64,000 nucleotides of DNA, taken from the NCBI GenBank assembly GCA_947629665.1, contig CANREJ010000002.1, forward strand, positions 1 through 64,000, written 5' to 3'. How positions within the stretch are numbered: the stretch's first letter is position 1; every line of letters starts with the position of its first letter. Shown in pieces: positions 61,410-64,000 of this stretch. This stretch comes from an uncultured Clostridia bacterium (GTDB lineage: Bacteria; Bacillota; Clostridia; Christensenellales; Borkfalkiaceae). The translations under genes and the position numbers were made by a program. Under the pieces are notes generated by a model. That model did not search any database. It saw only the letters and a program-made list of their open reading frames with translations, and was not told the origin of the DNA.

Positions 61410-61817
61410 TTACTTTGTTTCTTCGTTCTGTTCCACGGGTTGCTCTTCGGGTTGGGGTTCTTCAACAGTTTCAACCTGTTCTTCCGTTTCCGCGGGAGCG
61501 GGCTCTTCAACCGCTTCAACCTTGGGAGGCTCCACAACGGCGTCCGTTTGATAAATTGCCTGTTTATCGAACTTTATATAGCTTTTCCCTGCGGTTTCGC
61601 TACCCGTTTCCAACACAAAAGTGTTTTCTTCATTATCCACTTCAACAACAATCCCGCAAACGCCGCCAATAGTTTTAACTTTATTGCCGGGGCCGACGGC
61701 GTTAATGAGGTTCTGTGCGTCCTGTTCTTGCTTTTTACGCTTTTTACTGCTGATAACCATCCATACTATAAGTAAAACAATAATTACACCAAAAATTACG
61801 TAAATAGCCCAATCCAT
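61410..61817 (-). CDS. yajC: Preprotein translocase accessory subunit YajC
   Basis: Small partner of SecDF. One N-terminal membrane helix (about 4-23) is followed by the conserved cytosolic domain KKRKKQEQDAQNLINAVGPG and KVKTIGGVCGIV. The C-terminal 45 residues are an acidic tail rich in Glu, Pro and Gln, longer than in most YajC proteins. It follows tgt, the common queA-tgt-yajC order. Confidence 0.95.
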   Translation of the reverse strand: MDWAIYVIFGVIIVLLIVWMVISSKKRKKQEQDAQNLINAVGPGNKVKTIGGVCGIVVEVDNEENTFVLETGSETAGKSYIKFDKQAIYQTDAVVEPPKVEAVEEPAPAETEEQVETVEEPQPEEQPVEQNEETK

Positions 61818-61846
61818 ACTTTACAAACTCCAATTTATTTTTTATT

Positions 61847-61875
61847 ACTATAATATTTTTTTAAAATTTTTGCAA
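61847..61875 (-). promoter_or_regulatory. Promoter of yajC
   Basis: TTGCAA, 17 nt, TATAGT on the minus strand, 30 bases before the yajC ATG. Confidence 0.55.
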
Positions 61876-61944
61876 GCGATTTAATCTACAACCGTAAATT
61901 TTTCACTTATTTTCCATTAAATAAACAAAATATATTTCGCCGTT

Positions 61945-63063
<1,119 letters not shown>

Positions 63064-63114
63064 TTATTTAACCGAATTTAAAACCTAATAAAGTGAAATA
63101 AATAACCGCTGGTT

Positions 63115-63301
63115 GCCGCAGCGCGCTCATGAACTTACAAAGCCAGACGCCTCTTTTAGAAGCAAGCAAGTCTATGAGTATTGCTTGGCTTAGAGCCGAG
63201 AAAGACAAGAAGCGCGCGGAAAACCCGAAGGAGTTTACCATGTGCCGCAGCGAGCTCATGAACTTACAAAGCCATACGCCTCTTTTAGAAGCAAGCAGGT
63301 C
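63115..63301. repeat. Two 58-bp direct repeats between queA and tgt
   Basis: Copies at 63115-63172 and 63244-63301 differ at only three positions, with a 129-bp offset. Each is followed by a second shared segment (GAAGCGCGCGGA, then GGAGTTTA), but the second copy lacks about 34 bases between. The track ORFs on both strands here simply translate the repeat and have no gene features. The 326-base gap between the two genes holds no other recognisable element. Confidence 0.85.
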
Positions 63302-63386
63302 GAGAAGCGCGCGGATTTCCTGACGGGAGTTTACTAAAACGTAAATGACCAAAGGAAAACGCAAGCGCGACAAAGAGATGCGCCGC

Positions 63387-64000
63387 TTATAAAATGAGGC
63401 AACAATCGCCGAAGGAGAAAAATCGATACCTCTCCCTCACCGCCGTTTCGTAAACGGACAATATTTCTTCCCTGCCCGTTAAGGCGGCAACAAGCATTAT
63501 AAGGGTGCTTTCGGGCAAATGAAAGTTTGTGATAAGCGCGTCCACGCACTTGAATTTATAGGGAGGATAAATAAATATCTGCGTGTTGCCTTTTTGTGGG
63601 ATTACCGTGCCATCATCATTTGTTGCGCTTTCCAATGTGCGGACAGATGTTGTGCCCACGGCGATTATTCTCCTGCCCTCCCGCTTTGCGGCGTTGATTT
63701 TATCAGCCGCATCCTTTGATACTTCAAAGTATTCGGAATGCATCTTATGGTCGGTTATTATCTTTTCCTTAACGGGACGGAAAGTGCCGAGTCCCACGTG
63801 CAATAACACTTCTACGACCTCAACCCCCATATCTTTTATTTTTTGCAGAAGTTCGGGGGTAAAATGCAATCCCGCAGTTGGCGCCGCCGCCGAGCCGTCG
63901 TACTTGGCGTAAACGGTTTGGTAGCGGTTTTTATCCTTTAACTTTTCCTTGATATACGGCGGAAGGGGCATGCTCCCAACCCGCTCCAAAATTTCTTCAA
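63387..64000 (-). CDS. queA: S-adenosylmethionine:tRNA ribosyltransferase-isomerase, N-terminus cut by window edge
   Basis: Adds the epoxycyclopentanediol group to preQ1 in tRNA. The visible part is the C-terminal 60 percent: [20 protein letters not shown], the family block [48 protein letters not shown] and the end [14 protein letters not shown]. The reading frame stays open to base 64000, so the track start at 63989 is not the real one. Together with tgt it supplies the late queuosine steps. Confidence 0.96.
   Translation of the reverse strand, partial: EEILERVGSMPLPPYIKEKLKDKNRYQTVYAKYDGSAAAPTAGLHFTPELLQKIKDMGVEVVEVLLHVGLGTFRPVKEKIITDHKMHSEYFEVSKDAADKINAAKREGRRIIAVGTTSVRTLESATNDDGTVIPQKGNTQIFIYPPYKFKCVDALITNFHLPESTLIMLVAALTGREEILSVYETAVRERYRFFSFGDCCLIL

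Noticed and set aside
63068-63373. Track ORFs on both strands between queA and tgt
   Set aside because: They translate the two 58-bp repeats in arbitrary frames; the internal duplication LLASKRGVWLCKFM comes from the DNA repeat, and no start signals are present.

Overview
The window looks like chromosome of an endospore-forming member of class Clostridia, most likely an uncultured gut lineage. It carries an intact pro-sigma-K gene, a SCIFF peptide with its radical SAM maturase and TIGR04086 membrane protein, HemZ, DnaD and typical Firmicutes operon orders. Ribosome-binding sites are purine-rich (AGGAG) and promoters are close to TTGACA-17-TATAAT. The exact genus cannot be read from the sequence.

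Layout. (1) 0.2-2.3 kb: comEC on the + strand. (2) 2.3-13.7 kb: a tightly packed minus-strand series sbcD-sbcC-degenerate hydrolase-sipS-pepF-dnaB-tsaC-ywlE-rpiB (DNA end processing, secretion, replication, tRNA t6A, arginine dephosphorylation, pentose phosphates). (3) 13.8-17.1 kb: dnaD with a C-terminal DnaC/DnaI-like zinc module, a complete IS30-family element and an orphan mazF. (4) 17.1-25.1 kb: a Ca/Na-type cation antiporter behind a probable metal riboswitch plus terminator, then nnrDE-birA-recX, ilvE, yigZ-tyrS, and sigK behind a probable sigma-E promoter. (5) 25-34.3 kb: a heterodimeric ABC exporter, tRNA-Glu, an orphan lipoprotein, tryptophanase, rnpB, pyruvate kinase and a divergent XRE regulator/zinc-ribbon membrane protein pair sharing two operators. 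(6) 34.4-42.8 kb: two FAD proteins, a ferritin-like protein and uvrBA. (7) 42.8-47.7 kb: a 1506-residue lipoprotein with InlB-type and BspA-type repeats, preceded by an elaborate structured leader. (8) 47.7-64 kb: rpsO-pnp, then the conserved clostridial block queA-tgt-yajC-TIGR04086-scfA-scfB-secD-secF-recJ-relA-MBL hydrolase-hemZ, here without apt.

How the parts fit. Most genes are housekeeping. The secretion genes (sipS, secDF, yajC), queA/tgt, recJ, relA and the SCIFF pair form the usual clostridial neighbourhood. The more unusual signals are mainly regulatory or are losses of expected residues: the pseudoknotted leader at 42.9-43.1 kb, the riboswitch-terminator at 18.4-18.5 kb, the operator that fills a promoter spacer at 33.86 kb, SecD and SecF without their membrane aspartates, SbcC without a zinc hook, and a hydrolase without its nucleophile. 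Long direct repeats lie between queA and tgt. All calls come from reading the sequence; no database search was run.
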